60,007 bases of DNA from Streptococcus agalactiae ATCC 13813 (GTDB taxonomy: Bacteria > Bacillota > Bacilli > Lactobacillales > Streptococcaceae), in the NCBI RefSeq assembly GCF_000186445.1, contig NZ_GL636070.1, forward strand, positions 1,134,337 through 1,194,343, written 5' to 3'. The position numbers were made by a program, and so were the translations under genes. Below the pieces are notes generated by a model. That model did no database searches and was not told the DNA's origin. It saw only the letters and a program-made list of their open reading frames with translations. The stretch's first letter is position 1; each line of letters starts with the position of its first letter. Positions 52,799 through 60,007 of the stretch are shown here, in pieces.

Positions 52799-52825
52799 GC
52801 ATGATCGAATTGACCATGCTTATTT
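52793..52825. terminator. Convergent terminator between the PASTA-like gene and metQ
   Basis: AAATAAGCATG / CATGCTTATTT, 11 bp; T/A-rich on both sides. The left arm covers the stop codon. Confidence 0.8.
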
Positions 52826-52829
52826 ATTT

Positions 52830-53678
52830 TTACCAAACAGGTTGATCTAAACCTTGAGATGTTTTTTCGATAACTTTTTTAACTGCATCTGTATGGTAAG
52901 CTTTCACAACTTCTTTAATGGCTTTAGCTTTTGATTTGTCTTGCCAACCTTTTTGAGCAACTAAAAGGTTGTACCATTGTTTTGCATTTTTGCTTTTTGG
53001 TTCAATAAAAATAGCTGATTTAGGATTTATTCCTGCTTCTGTCACAAAATCATTATTAATAACTGCTGCATCTGTGGAATCCAAAGAACGTGCGGTCTGT
53101 GCTGCATCTACTTCTTTTAAATCTAAAGATTTAGGATTGGAAACAACATCTGACATTGTTGCTAATGTATCACCTGATACTTTCAATTTTAGCAAACCTG
53201 CTGATTGTAACAAGTAGAGAGAGCGACTTTCGTTAACTGCATCGTTGGGGATAGTAATAGTTGCTTTATTTGGAATTTCAGAAACTGTTTGGTATTTACC
53301 TTTACCGTTCTTAGTACCAGAGTATAATCTAAAGGAAGTAAAGTATGTCTCAGCAACGGAAACAAGATTGGTCTTATTTGCTTTATTCCAATTGTTTAAG
53401 TAATTATAATGCTGGAAAGCATTAATATCAATCTCATCACTTTCTAAAGCTTTATTAGGTTGTGTATAATCTGTGAATTCTGTAAATTTTAGCTTAACAC
53501 CTTTTTTCTTAACTAATTCTTCAATTTTATCCCAACGAGCTTTTTCAGTTTTACTCTTTACCATTGTTCCAACTCTAACGACTTTGGCGTCTTCATTTTT
53601 AGACTGACCACAGGCTCCTAGAATAAGTGCTGAAATTACTACTGTTGTCGTTAATCCTAATAGCTTTTTGATTTTCAT
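52830..53678 (-). CDS. metQ: MetQ/NlpA-family methionine-binding lipoprotein
   Basis: A 282-aa surface lipoprotein. The signal peptide has lipobox LGACGQS. The NlpA fold shows VVRVGTMVKSKTEKARWDKI, LKFTEFTDYTQPNKALESDE, IDINAFQHYNYLNNWNK and AAVINNDFVTEAG. Such proteins feed L- or D-methionine to the MetNI transporter, which is not adjacent, so this is an orphan copy. A MET-box-like palindrome about 100 bases upstream suggests methionine control by an MtaR/CmbR-type regulator. The ribosome site is AGGAG. Confidence 0.88.
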   Translation of the reverse strand: MKIKKLLGLTTTVVISALILGACGQSKNEDAKVVRVGTMVKSKTEKARWDKIEELVKKKGVKLKFTEFTDYTQPNKALESDEIDINAFQHYNYLNNWNKANKTNLVSVAETYFTSFRLYSGTKNGKGKYQTVSEIPNKATITIPNDAVNESRSLYLLQSAGLLKLKVSGDTLATMSDVVSNPKSLDLKEVDAAQTARSLDSTDAAVINNDFVTEAGINPKSAIFIEPKSKNAKQWYNLLVAQKGWQDKSKAKAIKEVVKAYHTDAVKKVIEKTSQGLDQPVW

Positions 53679-53776
53679 AATTTATTTCTCCTTTGATATG
53701 GTTGTATGATTAATCAACTGATACTAGTGTAACAAAAAGCTAATGGATTAAAAAATACTTATTATCAATCAAGAGA

Positions 53777-53793
53777 TATAGCTTTTAACTATA
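53777..53793 (-). promoter_or_regulatory. MET-box-like palindrome before metQ
   Basis: TATAGCTTTTAACTATA agrees at about 15 of 17 positions with the streptococcal MET box (TATAGTTTSAAACTATA) bound by MtaR/CmbR-type LysR regulators of methionine transport. It lies between the preceding gene's 3' end and metQ. Confidence 0.6.
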
Positions 53794-53810
53794 TCATTTC
53801 TTTTATAATT

Positions 53811-54554
53811 TTACTTTCGAGGGCTCCGTAAAGCGGTCCAATAATAGGCAACTTCCTCATAACCTTGGTGCTCATACATTTTTCTGTTTTCTTCTTCTGA
53901 AATTAAGATAACTTTCTTAAACCCCCTACTTGCATCAAATTGTAGGCGCGTACCAATTCCTTGTCCTCTGTAGGATTCTTGGACATAAAAATCATCTATT
54001 TCCACGTATTCACCATAGTCCCAAGCTGTTACATCTCCAATAATTTGATTATCTTTAATAGCTAGGTAAACTTTAGCATTATTATTTAAAAGATTAACAC
54101 GATTATCATTATACATTTGCTTAGCGTAAGTTTCTCCGTAAACTATACTTTGTTTATATTTGAACTTTAGGTATTTTTCTAGGTAATTTTCATTAAGTTT
54201 AGTAAATGTGATGTCATCAAATTCTTTTTCAAAAAGTTTAAGATGATTTAATGAATTTGTAAATATGATATGTTTCTCTGATTCAAAGCCTTGTTGTGAT
54301 AAAGTTCTCTGTAATTCACTGCTCAATTCAGCATTTTCCTCAAAAAATACAAAAGCAAAATCAGACTGATAATCTTTTTGTTCATCTGCTAAATAGATCA
54401 TATCCTGTAAAAACTCACTTACTGTAGGCATTATTTTGTAGCTAATATAGTTTGAAAAATAACGCTCTGAAGTGATTATATTCTTAAAATGTTTATACCG
54501 ATTAGTTTCCAAATAAGCTTTTTCGGATGACTCAAGTAATTCTTTATAGTGCAT
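53811..54554 (-). CDS. GNAT-family acetyltransferase
   Basis: A 247-aa protein. The C-terminal half carries a GNAT fold: IGDVTAWDYGEYVEIDDFYVQ and the acetyl-CoA loop ESYRGQGIGTRLQFDA, then MYEHQGYEEVAYYW. The N-terminal half (1-110) is a separate mixed domain without a recognised family. The start MHYKELLESS at 54554 follows GGAG; an earlier in-frame ATG at 54569 lacks a ribosome site. The substrate is unknown. Confidence 0.8.
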   Translation of the reverse strand: MHYKELLESSEKAYLETNRYKHFKNIITSERYFSNYISYKIMPTVSEFLQDMIYLADEQKDYQSDFAFVFFEENAELSSELQRTLSQQGFESEKHIIFTNSLNHLKLFEKEFDDITFTKLNENYLEKYLKFKYKQSIVYGETYAKQMYNDNRVNLLNNNAKVYLAIKDNQIIGDVTAWDYGEYVEIDDFYVQESYRGQGIGTRLQFDASRGFKKVILISEEENRKMYEHQGYEEVAYYWTALRSPRK

Positions 54555-54595
54555 ATTTACTCCATTCATACATTTTTTAAAATCAATATAGAAAA

Positions 54596-54623
54596 TTTGA
54601 CCTTGCTTGTTAGCAAAGTCAAA
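54596..54623 (-). terminator. Terminator after trmFO
   Basis: TTTGACCTTGCT / AGCAAAGTCAAA (one mismatch), 4-base loop, followed on the minus strand by TTTTC. Confidence 0.65.
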
Positions 54624-54631
54624 TGAATATG

Positions 54632-55966
54632 TTAATAGTTGAGAAATTTTTCTAAATCTTTCAAAGCTCGTGTAGCAATAGCTTCATAACGCTCTTTCTT
54701 ATCACGAATTCGTGGGCCTTCTAATTCTTTGATGATACCAAAGTTAACATTCATTGGTTGGAAATGTTTGCTGTCTGTATGTGTAATATAATGTGGCAGT
54801 GCACCAATAGCAGTAGTTTGTGGGAAAACTACTTCACTCTCCCCATTAAAGCGACGGGCAGCATTGATTCCCGCTACAAGACCACTTGCTGCCGATTCTA
54901 CATAACCTTCAACACCGGTCATTTGTCCAGCAAAGAAAAGATTTGGGTTCTTACGTGTAGCAAAGGTTTGGTTTAAAAGATTTGGTGAATCCATATAAGA
55001 ATTGCGATGCATAACACCATACCGGACAAATTCAGCATTTTCAAGACCAGGAATCATTTGAAATACACGTTTTTGTTCTCCCCACTTAAGATGAGTTTGG
55101 AAACCAACTATGTTATAAAGAGAGCCTGCAGCATTATCTTGACGTAATTGAACAACAGCATATGGTGTTTTAAATTCACCATCTCGCGGTCCTTTGTAGT
55201 CCTCAGGATACTCCAAACCAACTGGTTTCATTGGACCATAAAGCATCGTTTTAATACCACGCTTAGCCATCACTTCGATAGGCATACAACCTTCGAAGTA
55301 TTTTTCTTTCTCAAAAGAATTTAGTGGTGCTTCCTCAGCTGTAGTTAAAGCTTCGTGAAATGCCATAAATTCTTCTTTGGTCATTGGACAATTTAGATAA
55401 GCTGCTTCACCTTTGTCATACCTAGACTTAAGGTAAACTTTATTCATGTCAATCGTATTTTTATCGACAATTGGAGCGGCGGCATCGTAAAAATAAAAAC
55501 CGTCACCACCATTAAGTTCATGAATTTTAGCTGCCAGACTATCACTTGTTAATGGTCCTGTAGCGATAACTGTAATAGCATCTCCAGGGATATCTGTGAT
55601 TTCATCACGAATTACTTCGATTAATGGATGTTTATGGATTTCCTCAGTAACAGCTTTAGAATAACCTTCTCTATCAACGGCCATGGCTCCACCTGCTGGA
55701 ACTCGATGTGCCTCCCCATTTTTCATAATGATAGAATCCAAACGACGCATTTCTTCTTTTAAAAGACCAACTGCATTTGTTAGAGAATCACCGCGGAATG
55801 AATTGGAACATACTAATTCTGCAAAATTATCTGTTTTATGTTGAGGGGTTGATTTAACCCCACGCATTTCATAAAGCTTAACTGGTATTCCACGTTTAGC
55901 AATTTGATAAGCTGCTTCAGAACCAGCCAAACCAGCGCCGATAACATTAATGTAAGATTGAGACAT
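54632..55966 (-). CDS. trmFO: tRNA (uracil-54-C5)-methyltransferase TrmFO
   Basis: A 444-aa folate/FAD-dependent enzyme that makes ribothymidine 54 in tRNA. The FAD-binding N-terminus is [20 protein letters not shown]; the family motifs [20 protein letters not shown] (with the conserved Cys), [17 protein letters not shown] and [19 protein letters not shown] follow. Length is usual. Formerly annotated gid. It is transcribed away from the gntR gene on the same strand, with an AGAGGT-type ribosome site. Confidence 0.95.
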   Translation of the reverse strand: MSQSYINVIGAGLAGSEAAYQIAKRGIPVKLYEMRGVKSTPQHKTDNFAELVCSNSFRGDSLTNAVGLLKEEMRRLDSIIMKNGEAHRVPAGGAMAVDREGYSKAVTEEIHKHPLIEVIRDEITDIPGDAITVIATGPLTSDSLAAKIHELNGGDGFYFYDAAAPIVDKNTIDMNKVYLKSRYDKGEAAYLNCPMTKEEFMAFHEALTTAEEAPLNSFEKEKYFEGCMPIEVMAKRGIKTMLYGPMKPVGLEYPEDYKGPRDGEFKTPYAVVQLRQDNAAGSLYNIVGFQTHLKWGEQKRVFQMIPGLENAEFVRYGVMHRNSYMDSPNLLNQTFATRKNPNLFFAGQMTGVEGYVESAASGLVAGINAARRFNGESEVVFPQTTAIGALPHYITHTDSKHFQPMNVNFGIIKELEGPRIRDKKERYEAIATRALKDLEKFLNY

Positions 55967-56079
55967 GAACTAATACCTCTTGAAAGTAGTCAACTACTTC
56001 CTCAAATCTTTCTATATAATTTATTTTTCCATTATAACATACATAGCTACTTCTTCAAAAAACGTTATTCATTAAACTA

Positions 56080-56778
56080 CTAGTTATTCTCTAAATAAAA
56101 CTCAAAACGATCTCCAACATATTGCCCATGAACATATTCAAAAGGCTTACCATCAGTAAAGTATGAAACTTGTGTCAATGCCAAAATAGCATGGCCTGCG
56201 TTAACTTCTAAATGCGAAGCAACACGTTCACTAGCATTTCTAGCATATATAGTTTGTTGGCTTTTCCCAATTTCGTAGCCATTCTCTGTTAAGGTTTTAA
56301 AGAAATGTTCTGTAACCTCTGATTGTTCAAAGCCTTTAATTAAATTCTCTGGTATAGAGGCTACCTCATAAACCAACGGTACCTTATCAGCATAACGTAC
56401 CCTTTCCATACGAACCACATAATCTGACTGTGATAAATTTAATTTTTGAATTTCGGTTTCATTTGCTAGTTTTCTTTGAAATGAGATTAGTTTACTGGAT
56501 GGCTTACGCCCTTGAGAATTGACAATTTCTGTAAAACTAGTTGTTCCCCGCATTTTTTCTTGAACACGATGACTAGCAACATAGGTGCCACTACCAACTC
56601 GTCTCTCCAAAATACCTTCTTCAACTAACAATGTAATTGATTGGCGAAGTGTCATACGACTTACACTATAATCATCCGCTAAATCTCTTTCGCTAGGTAA
56701 CCGCTGCCCAATCTTCCAAGTCCCTTTATCGATTTCCTTTTTAATAGCGTCGTGAATTTTAATATATGCTGGTAACAA
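56080..56778 (-). CDS. GntR/HutC-family transcriptional regulator
   Basis: A 232-aa repressor-type regulator. The GntR winged helix (residues about 3-70) includes LPSERDLADDYSVSRMTLRQSI. The UTRA ligand domain (about 85-228) has RVRYADKVPLVYEVASIPE and FEYVHGQYVGDRFEFYLEN. It is divergent from guaA with about 210 bases between, an arrangement seen in other streptococci. It may bind a sugar-phosphate or similar effector. Whether it controls guaA cannot be read from the sequence. Confidence 0.88.
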   Translation of the reverse strand: MLPAYIKIHDAIKKEIDKGTWKIGQRLPSERDLADDYSVSRMTLRQSITLLVEEGILERRVGSGTYVASHRVQEKMRGTTSFTEIVNSQGRKPSSKLISFQRKLANETEIQKLNLSQSDYVVRMERVRYADKVPLVYEVASIPENLIKGFEQSEVTEHFFKTLTENGYEIGKSQQTIYARNASERVASHLEVNAGHAILALTQVSYFTDGKPFEYVHGQYVGDRFEFYLENN

Positions 56779-56933
56779 TATTCTCTCCTCCTAGAATCTA
56801 CACTTCATTTTACCATACTTCTATATATTTCTAACTCTAAAATCGTGAAATAATTCAGAAAAATCATAAGCAATATTTCTTGATAAGAAAGCGTTTAATC
56901 AATTATTTTAATGATGTTAATTTATATAAAATA

Positions 56934-56942
56934 TGCTAAAAT
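56934..56942 (+). promoter_or_regulatory. Extended -10 promoter of guaA
   Basis: TGcTAAAAT about 50 bases before the guaA start codon. No purine riboswitch fold was recognised in the leader. Confidence 0.5.
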
Positions 56943-56990
56943 GGTATAGGTACAGCTGTTTTTAAAATTAGCTACAAAGAAAGGGAAACA

Positions 56991-58553
56991 ATGACTGATA
57001 TTTCTATATTGAATGATATCCAAAAAATTATCGTTCTAGATTACGGTAGTCAATATAACCAGCTTATCGCACGTCGTATCCGTGAATTTGGTGTATTTTC
57101 TGAGTTAAAATCACATAAAATTACGGCTGATGAAATTCGCGATATTAATCCTATTGGTATCGTACTTTCAGGTGGTCCAAATTCCGTATACGCTGATGGC
57201 GCTTTTGGAATCGATGAAGAAATTTTTGAATTAGGAATTCCAATCTTAGGAATTTGTTATGGTATGCAACTGATTACCCATAAACTCGGTGGTAAGGTTC
57301 TTCCTGCGGGAGAAGCTGGTCATCGTGAGTATGGTCAATCAGCACTTCGCCTACGCTCAGAATCAGCACTCTTTGCTGGCACTCCTCAAGAACAACTTGT
57401 TTTGATGAGTCATGGTGATGCTGTTACTGAAATCCCTGAGGGTTTCCATCTCGTTGGTGACTCTATTGACTGTCCATTTGCTGCAATGGAAAATACTGAA
57501 AAACAATTTTATGGTATCCAATTCCACCCCGAAGTTCGTCACTCAGTATATGGTAATGATATCCTTAAAAATTTTGCTGTTAATATCTGTGGTGCACGTG
57601 GTGATTGGTCAATGGATAACTTCATTGATATGGAAATTGCAAAAATACGTGAAACTGTAGGCGATCGTAAAGTACTTCTTGGACTATCTGGCGGTGTTGA
57701 TTCATCTGTTGTCGGAGTACTCCTACAACGTGCTATCGGTGATCAATTAACATGTATTTTTGTAGATCATGGTTTATTACGTAAAAATGAAGGTGACCAA
57801 GTTATGGATATGCTTGGTGGTAAATTTGGACTTAATATTATCCGTGTTGATGCTTCAAAACGCTTCCTAGACCTTCTTTCTGGTGTTGAAGATCCCGAGA
57901 GAAAACGAAAAATCATCGGAAATGAGTTCGTGTACGTTTTTGATGATGAGGCAAGTAAACTTAAAGGCGTTGATTTCCTTGCCCAAGGTACCCTCTACAC
58001 AGATATTATTGAATCTGGGACAGAAACAGCCCAAACAATCAAGTCACACCATAATGTTGGTGGATTGCCAGAAGATATGCAATTTGAATTGATTGAGCCA
58101 CTTAACACATTATTCAAAGATGAGGTTCACGCTCTTGGTACTGCACTTGGAATGCCTGATGAAGTTGTATGGCGTCAACCATTCCCTGGGCCTGGTCTTG
58201 CTATTCGCGTTATGGGGGAAATTACCGAAGAAAAACTTGAAACAGTCCGCGAATCAGATGCTATTCTTCGTGAAGAAATCGCTAAAGCTGGTCTAGATCG
58301 TGACGTATGGCAGTATTTCACAGTTAATACTGGCGTACGTTCTGTCGGTGTCATGGGAGATGGTCGTACTTATGACTATACAATTGCTATCCGTGCAATT
58401 ACTTCAATTGATGGCATGACAGCTGATTTTGCGCAACTTCCTTGGGATGTACTTAAGAAAATTTCGACACGTATTGTTAACGAAGTTGATCACGTTAACC
58501 GTATTGTTTATGATATCACAAGTAAACCACCTGCAACTGTTGAGTGGGAATAA
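56991..58553 (+). CDS. guaA: GMP synthase (glutamine-hydrolysing)
   Basis: A 520-aa enzyme that aminates XMP to GMP. The N-terminal class I glutamine amidotransferase domain has the nucleophile Cys89 in GICYGMQL and His/Glu in QFHPEVRH. The ATP-pyrophosphatase domain has the PP-loop [13 protein letters not shown]. The C-terminal dimerisation domain ends KPPATVEWE, the family terminus. A GGGAAAC-type ribosome site precedes the ATG. Confidence 0.96.
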   Translation: MTDISILNDIQKIIVLDYGSQYNQLIARRIREFGVFSELKSHKITADEIRDINPIGIVLSGGPNSVYADGAFGIDEEIFELGIPILGICYGMQLITHKLGGKVLPAGEAGHREYGQSALRLRSESALFAGTPQEQLVLMSHGDAVTEIPEGFHLVGDSIDCPFAAMENTEKQFYGIQFHPEVRHSVYGNDILKNFAVNICGARGDWSMDNFIDMEIAKIRETVGDRKVLLGLSGGVDSSVVGVLLQRAIGDQLTCIFVDHGLLRKNEGDQVMDMLGGKFGLNIIRVDASKRFLDLLSGVEDPERKRKIIGNEFVYVFDDEASKLKGVDFLAQGTLYTDIIESGTETAQTIKSHHNVGGLPEDMQFELIEPLNTLFKDEVHALGTALGMPDEVVWRQPFPGPGLAIRVMGEITEEKLETVRESDAILREEIAKAGLDRDVWQYFTVNTGVRSVGVMGDGRTYDYTIAIRAITSIDGMTADFAQLPWDVLKKISTRIVNEVDHVNRIVYDITSKPPATVEWE

Positions 58554-58554
58554 A

Positions 58555-58588
58555 AACTTAGCTACTTTAAGTAGCTAAGTTTTTTTAC
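58555..58588 (+). terminator. Terminator after guaA
   Basis: AAAACTTAGCTACTT / AAGTAGCTAAGTTTT, nearly continuous palindrome, with a run of seven Ts. Confidence 0.85.
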
Positions 58589-58822
58589 TCTTATTTCTTG
58601 AATAAGGGATACTTACACTTAAAATATCATTTTTATATAGTTCGATAGTTACAAGTTCATTATTCTTAAAATGAATATTTTTCAGTATATTTTTCCATTT
58701 TCTTGATAATAATATGAAAAAGGCAGAAAAGAAATATTCCTAGATTTTAGGCTTAAAAAATGGTATTCTAAATATTCAGTACAATATGATTGATATCATT
58801 TTATTAATATTAGGAGGAAAAA
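58589..58822. other. Intergenic region before the antiporter
   Basis: About 230 AT-rich bases without a supported gene. The AGGAGG ribosome site of the antiporter is at its right end. No convincing -35/-10 pair or leader structure was found. Confidence 0.4.
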
Positions 58823-59950
58823 ATGCATATTATCATTCAAATTACAATCATTTTGTTGGCAAGCGTTCTTGCAACTCTTATTTCAAAAAGAATTGGAATA
58901 CCGGCTGTTGTTGGACAACTGCTTGTAGGTATCATCATCGGACCTGCAATGCTAGGACTTGTTCATCAAAATCAGGTATTACACGTCCTGTCAGAAATTG
59001 GTGTTATCTTACTCATGTTTTTAGCAGGTCTTGAAGCTAATTTTGATCTTTTAAAGAAGTATCTTAAGCCCAGTCTACTAGTCGCAATTACTGGTGTTAT
59101 TGTTCCTATGGCTCTCTTCTACTTCTTGACACGCTTGTTTGGGTTCCAAATCAATACTGCTATCTTTTACGGGCTCGTATTTGCTGCAACTAGTATTTCT
59201 ATCACAGTTGAAGTTTTACAAGAATACAATCGTGTAAAAACAGATACTGGTGCTATTATTTTAGGTGCTGCTGTTGCTGATGATGTCTTAGCTGTTTTGC
59301 TTCTAAGTGTCTTTATTGCAACAAATGGAAGCTCTTCTAATATCGGATTACAAATTATCATTCAATTGTTATTCTTTGTTTTCTTATTTATTTGTATGAA
59401 ATACCTTGTACCTGCTCTTTTCAAATTAATCGAAAAGGTCCATTTCTTTGAGAAATACACTATTCTTGCTATCCTTATCTGTTTTTCTCTATCGATTTTA
59501 GCTGATAAAGTTGGAATGAGTTCTATCATTGGTTCGTTTTTTGCAGGATTAGCTATTGGACAAACTTCTTTTGTTGATAAGGTAGAACATAAAATTTCAC
59601 TTCTTAGTTACATTTTCTTTATCCCAATTTTCTTCGCTTCAATTGCACTACCTCTTAAATTCGATGGAATGATGTCTCACCTTCACACGATATTAATCTT
59701 TACTGCTTTGGCTGTTTTATCAAAATTAATTCCAGGGTACTTTGTCGGTCGAGGGTTTAATTTTTCAAAATTAGAATCTTTAACAATTGGTGGTGGAATG
59801 GTCAGTCGTGGCGAGATGGCTCTCATTATAGTTCAAGTTGGATTAGCTGCTAAAATTATTTCAAGCACTACTTATTCCGAGCTTGTTATTGTTGTTATAC
59901 TATCAACTATTATTGCGCCATTTATTCTTAAATATTCATTTAAAGATTAG
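58823..59950 (+). CDS. CPA2-family cation/proton antiporter
   Basis: A 375-aa membrane protein with about 12 helices. The Na_H_Exchanger family (KefB/NapA type) features are MFLAGLEANFDLLKKYLKPS, FAATSISITVEVLQE (with the discontinuous helix), AAVADDVLAVLLLSVF (paired Asp, ion-binding) and GMVSRGEMALIIVQVGLAAK. It lacks a C-terminal TrkA-N domain, so it resembles NapA rather than Kef. It probably exchanges Na+ or K+ for H+. A strong AGGAGG precedes the ATG. Confidence 0.88.
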   Translation: MHIIIQITIILLASVLATLISKRIGIPAVVGQLLVGIIIGPAMLGLVHQNQVLHVLSEIGVILLMFLAGLEANFDLLKKYLKPSLLVAITGVIVPMALFYFLTRLFGFQINTAIFYGLVFAATSISITVEVLQEYNRVKTDTGAIILGAAVADDVLAVLLLSVFIATNGSSSNIGLQIIIQLLFFVFLFICMKYLVPALFKLIEKVHFFEKYTILAILICFSLSILADKVGMSSIIGSFFAGLAIGQTSFVDKVEHKISLLSYIFFIPIFFASIALPLKFDGMMSHLHTILIFTALAVLSKLIPGYFVGRGFNFSKLESLTIGGGMVSRGEMALIIVQVGLAAKIISSTTYSELVIVVILSTIIAPFILKYSFKD

Positions 59951-59985
59951 TTAAAAAAACACAAACATTTATTTAGGGTAAAAAA

Positions 59986-60007
59986 AGTCTAGCTTATAAG
60001 CTAGACT
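59986..60007 (+). terminator. Terminator after the antiporter (cut by window end)
   Basis: AGTCTAGCTT / AAGCTAGACT is a perfect palindrome with AT centre, preceded by A-run. The T-tail, if any, lies outside the window. Confidence 0.6.

Noticed and set aside
53679-53776. S-box or T-box leader before metQ
   Set aside because: The space to the ATG is short and no such conserved elements are visible; a MET-box-like palindrome is present instead.
56779-56990. Purine riboswitch before guaA
   Set aside because: No paired P1/P2/P3 arrangement or conserved loop bases could be recognised in the leader.
58786-59034. Overlapping 82-aa ORF at the antiporter start
   Set aside because: Cys/Arg-rich composition in a shadow frame; the AGGAGG site serves the antiporter ATG at 58823.
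1-60007. CRISPR arrays, rRNA and tRNA genes, intact prophage or IS elements
   Set aside because: No repeat-spacer periodicity, no cloverleaf-like sequence and no transposase or phage structural protein was seen.

Overview
The window is AT-rich Firmicutes DNA that I read as a Streptococcus agalactiae (group B Streptococcus, GBS) chromosome close to the replication terminus. Four things support this: a nisin-resistance locus nsr-nsrF-nsrP-nsrR-nsrK whose protease has His98 and Ser236 at the published catalytic positions; the streptococcal ylxM-ffh-satD-satE cluster; ciaRH; and a single-recombinase XerS gene directly preceded by a difSL site. The species call is an inference from gene content; no database was searched.

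Layout. 1-3.5 kb: decayed accessory DNA that looks like the end of a type VII secretion (T7SS) effector/immunity island. It holds a broken lipase-like effector, a multi-pass membrane protein, a DUF4176 remnant and short broken orphan ORFs. 3.8-7.9 kb: a LytS/LytTR two-component system followed by a CstA-family (probably pyruvate or peptide) transporter; three direct repeats with 21-bp spacing precede the transporter. 8.1-11.2 kb: an L,D-transpeptidase, rbgA-rnhB and a sugar O-acetyltransferase. 11.4-15.2 kb: an iron-siderophore ABC importer whose second permease is frameshifted in a T7 run. 15.3-18.4 kb: dprA and topA. 18.5-22.8 kb: a MacB/FtsX-type ABC exporter and a CPBP membrane protease. 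22.9-25.3 kb: a half-size HsdS-like DNA-recognition protein next to a DUF2130 protein with a visible PD-(D/E)XK motif, then a GNAT acetyltransferase. 25.4-30.1 kb: truB-ribF, spx, UPF0223, an inositol-monophosphatase family gene and rsmF. 30.2-35.2 kb: the phosphate operon pstS-pstC-pstA-pstB1-pstB2-phoU. 35.4-40.1 kb: pepN and ciaRH. 40.1-43.6 kb: ylxM-ffh-satD-satE. 43.6-46.9 kb: an orphan OppA lipoprotein, difSL and xerS. 46.9-52.1 kb (minus strand): the nsr locus, with a histidine kinase that lacks its C-terminal ATP-lid region. 52.3-60 kb: a PASTA-like protein, an orphan MetQ behind a MET-box-like palindrome, a GNAT protein, trmFO, a GntR regulator, guaA and a CPA2 antiporter.

How the parts fit. 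Up to difSL (about 45.65 kb) nearly all genes run on the plus strand; beyond it most run on the minus strand. This is the expected coding-strand switch where the two replichores meet. Best candidates for new biology are the half-HsdS/DUF2130 nuclease-like pair (22.9-24.8 kb), the triple LytTR-type repeat before cstA, the difSL arm that contains the xerS -35 box, the truncated NsrK, and the PstB2 subunit with Arg in place of the H-loop His. No rRNA, tRNA, CRISPR array or intact insertion sequence was recognised.
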